Assembly: GCA_027459705.1 (NCBI GenBank)
Contig: DAIDHM010000228.1
Span: 1 to 42,200, forward strand
Length of the DNA stretch: 42,200 nucleotides
Direction: 5' to 3'
Source: Ktedonobacteria bacterium
GTDB lineage: Bacteria; Chloroflexota; Ktedonobacteria; Ktedonobacterales; JACDGC01
Shown piece after piece: positions 42,142 to 42,200 of the stretch. A program made the position numbers and the translations under genes. The notes below the pieces were generated by a model, which saw only the letters and a list, made by a program, of their open reading frames with translations, had not been told where the DNA came from and searched no databases. Numbering within the stretch: position 1 is the first letter of the stretch; each line of letters begins with the position of its first letter.

Positions 42142-42200
42142 CGGGGTGTAGCGCAGGTGGCTAGCGCGCAGCGTTCGGGACGCTGAGGTCGGAGGTTCAA
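42142..42200 (+). tRNA. tRNA-Pro (CGG), 3' end outside window
   Basis: The sequence folds as a tRNA: acceptor strand CGGGGTG (42142-42148), D-arm with GCGC/GCGC stem (42151-42154 and 42164-42167), anticodon stem CAGCG/CGCTG, and loop TTCGGGA with anticodon CGG (42176-42178), which reads CCG proline codons. A five-base variable loop AGGTC and the T-arm start GGAGGTTCAA follow. The window ends inside the T-loop. Confidence 0.95.

Overview
This 42.2 kb window reads as chromosomal DNA of a Chloroflexota bacterium, most likely of the class Ktedonobacteria. The grounds are a moderate-to-high GC content, a mixture of housekeeping genes with lineage-type proteins (TPR/roadblock pair, Ycf48-like lipoprotein, WD40 membrane protein, permuted ferritin-like protein), and above all two copies of a large structured RNA of the HEARO / IscB-omega-RNA type, which is known to be abundant in Ktedonobacter racemifer. 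The assignment is inference; no rRNA or other phylogenetic marker is present.

Layout. 1-2.4 kb: 5' part of an MFS transporter and an FprA-type ferredoxin-NADP reductase (minus). 2.9-5.4 kb: long TPR protein translationally coupled to a roadblock/LC7 protein (plus). 5.46-5.82 kb: structured RNA copy A. 5.9-8.3 kb: nucleoside diphosphate kinase, a small Cys-rich protein (minus), a CPBP-type membrane protease and a HAD phosphatase. 8.3-14.2 kb: minus-strand run with a GlcD-type FAD oxidase, a possible zinc-binding protein, two membrane proteins (one with double zinc ribbon) and an orphan CpaF-type ATPase. 14.2-14.9 kb: gene-poor stretch with a diverged direct repeat. 14.9-21.4 kb: plus-strand run with a Tat-exported ferritin-like protein, L,D-transpeptidase, ABC exporter, PaaI-like thioesterase, SAM methyltransferase and LLM-class flavin oxidoreductase. 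21.4-23.8 kb: minus-strand DinB-like, FAH-family and duplicated helical-repeat proteins. 24.3-26.4 kb: small cupin-like protein, structured RNA copy B (minus) and a Ycf48-like lipoprotein. 26.6-35.4 kb: MurE, DUF2085 and thioredoxin-fold proteins, an alpha/beta hydrolase, WD40 membrane protein, CBS-domain cysteine/cystathionine synthase and HD phosphohydrolase. 35.5-42.2 kb: polytopic membrane protein, NAD-dependent epimerase, Pro/Tyr-rich membrane protein, OmpR-type two-component system and the start of tRNA-Pro(CGG).

Most genes are short monocistronic or two- to three-gene units separated by strong hairpins (963-1006, 6331-6360, 15674-15704, 19644-19689, 21393-21427, 38353-38402, 39212-39252). 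Coherent local units are the TPR-roadblock pair, the FAH-DinB coupled pair, the glutaredoxin-like/DUF2085 pair and the response regulator-histidine kinase pair.

The most interesting signal is the pair of about 330-355 nt RNA elements (5461-5817 plus, 24778-25103 minus). They share ordered conserved blocks and helices kept by compensatory changes, and end in an IS200/IS605-like hairpin followed by GTGTCA. No IscB, TnpB or TnpA gene lies next to either, so they look like solo guide-RNA (OMEGA) elements that would need a nuclease encoded elsewhere.
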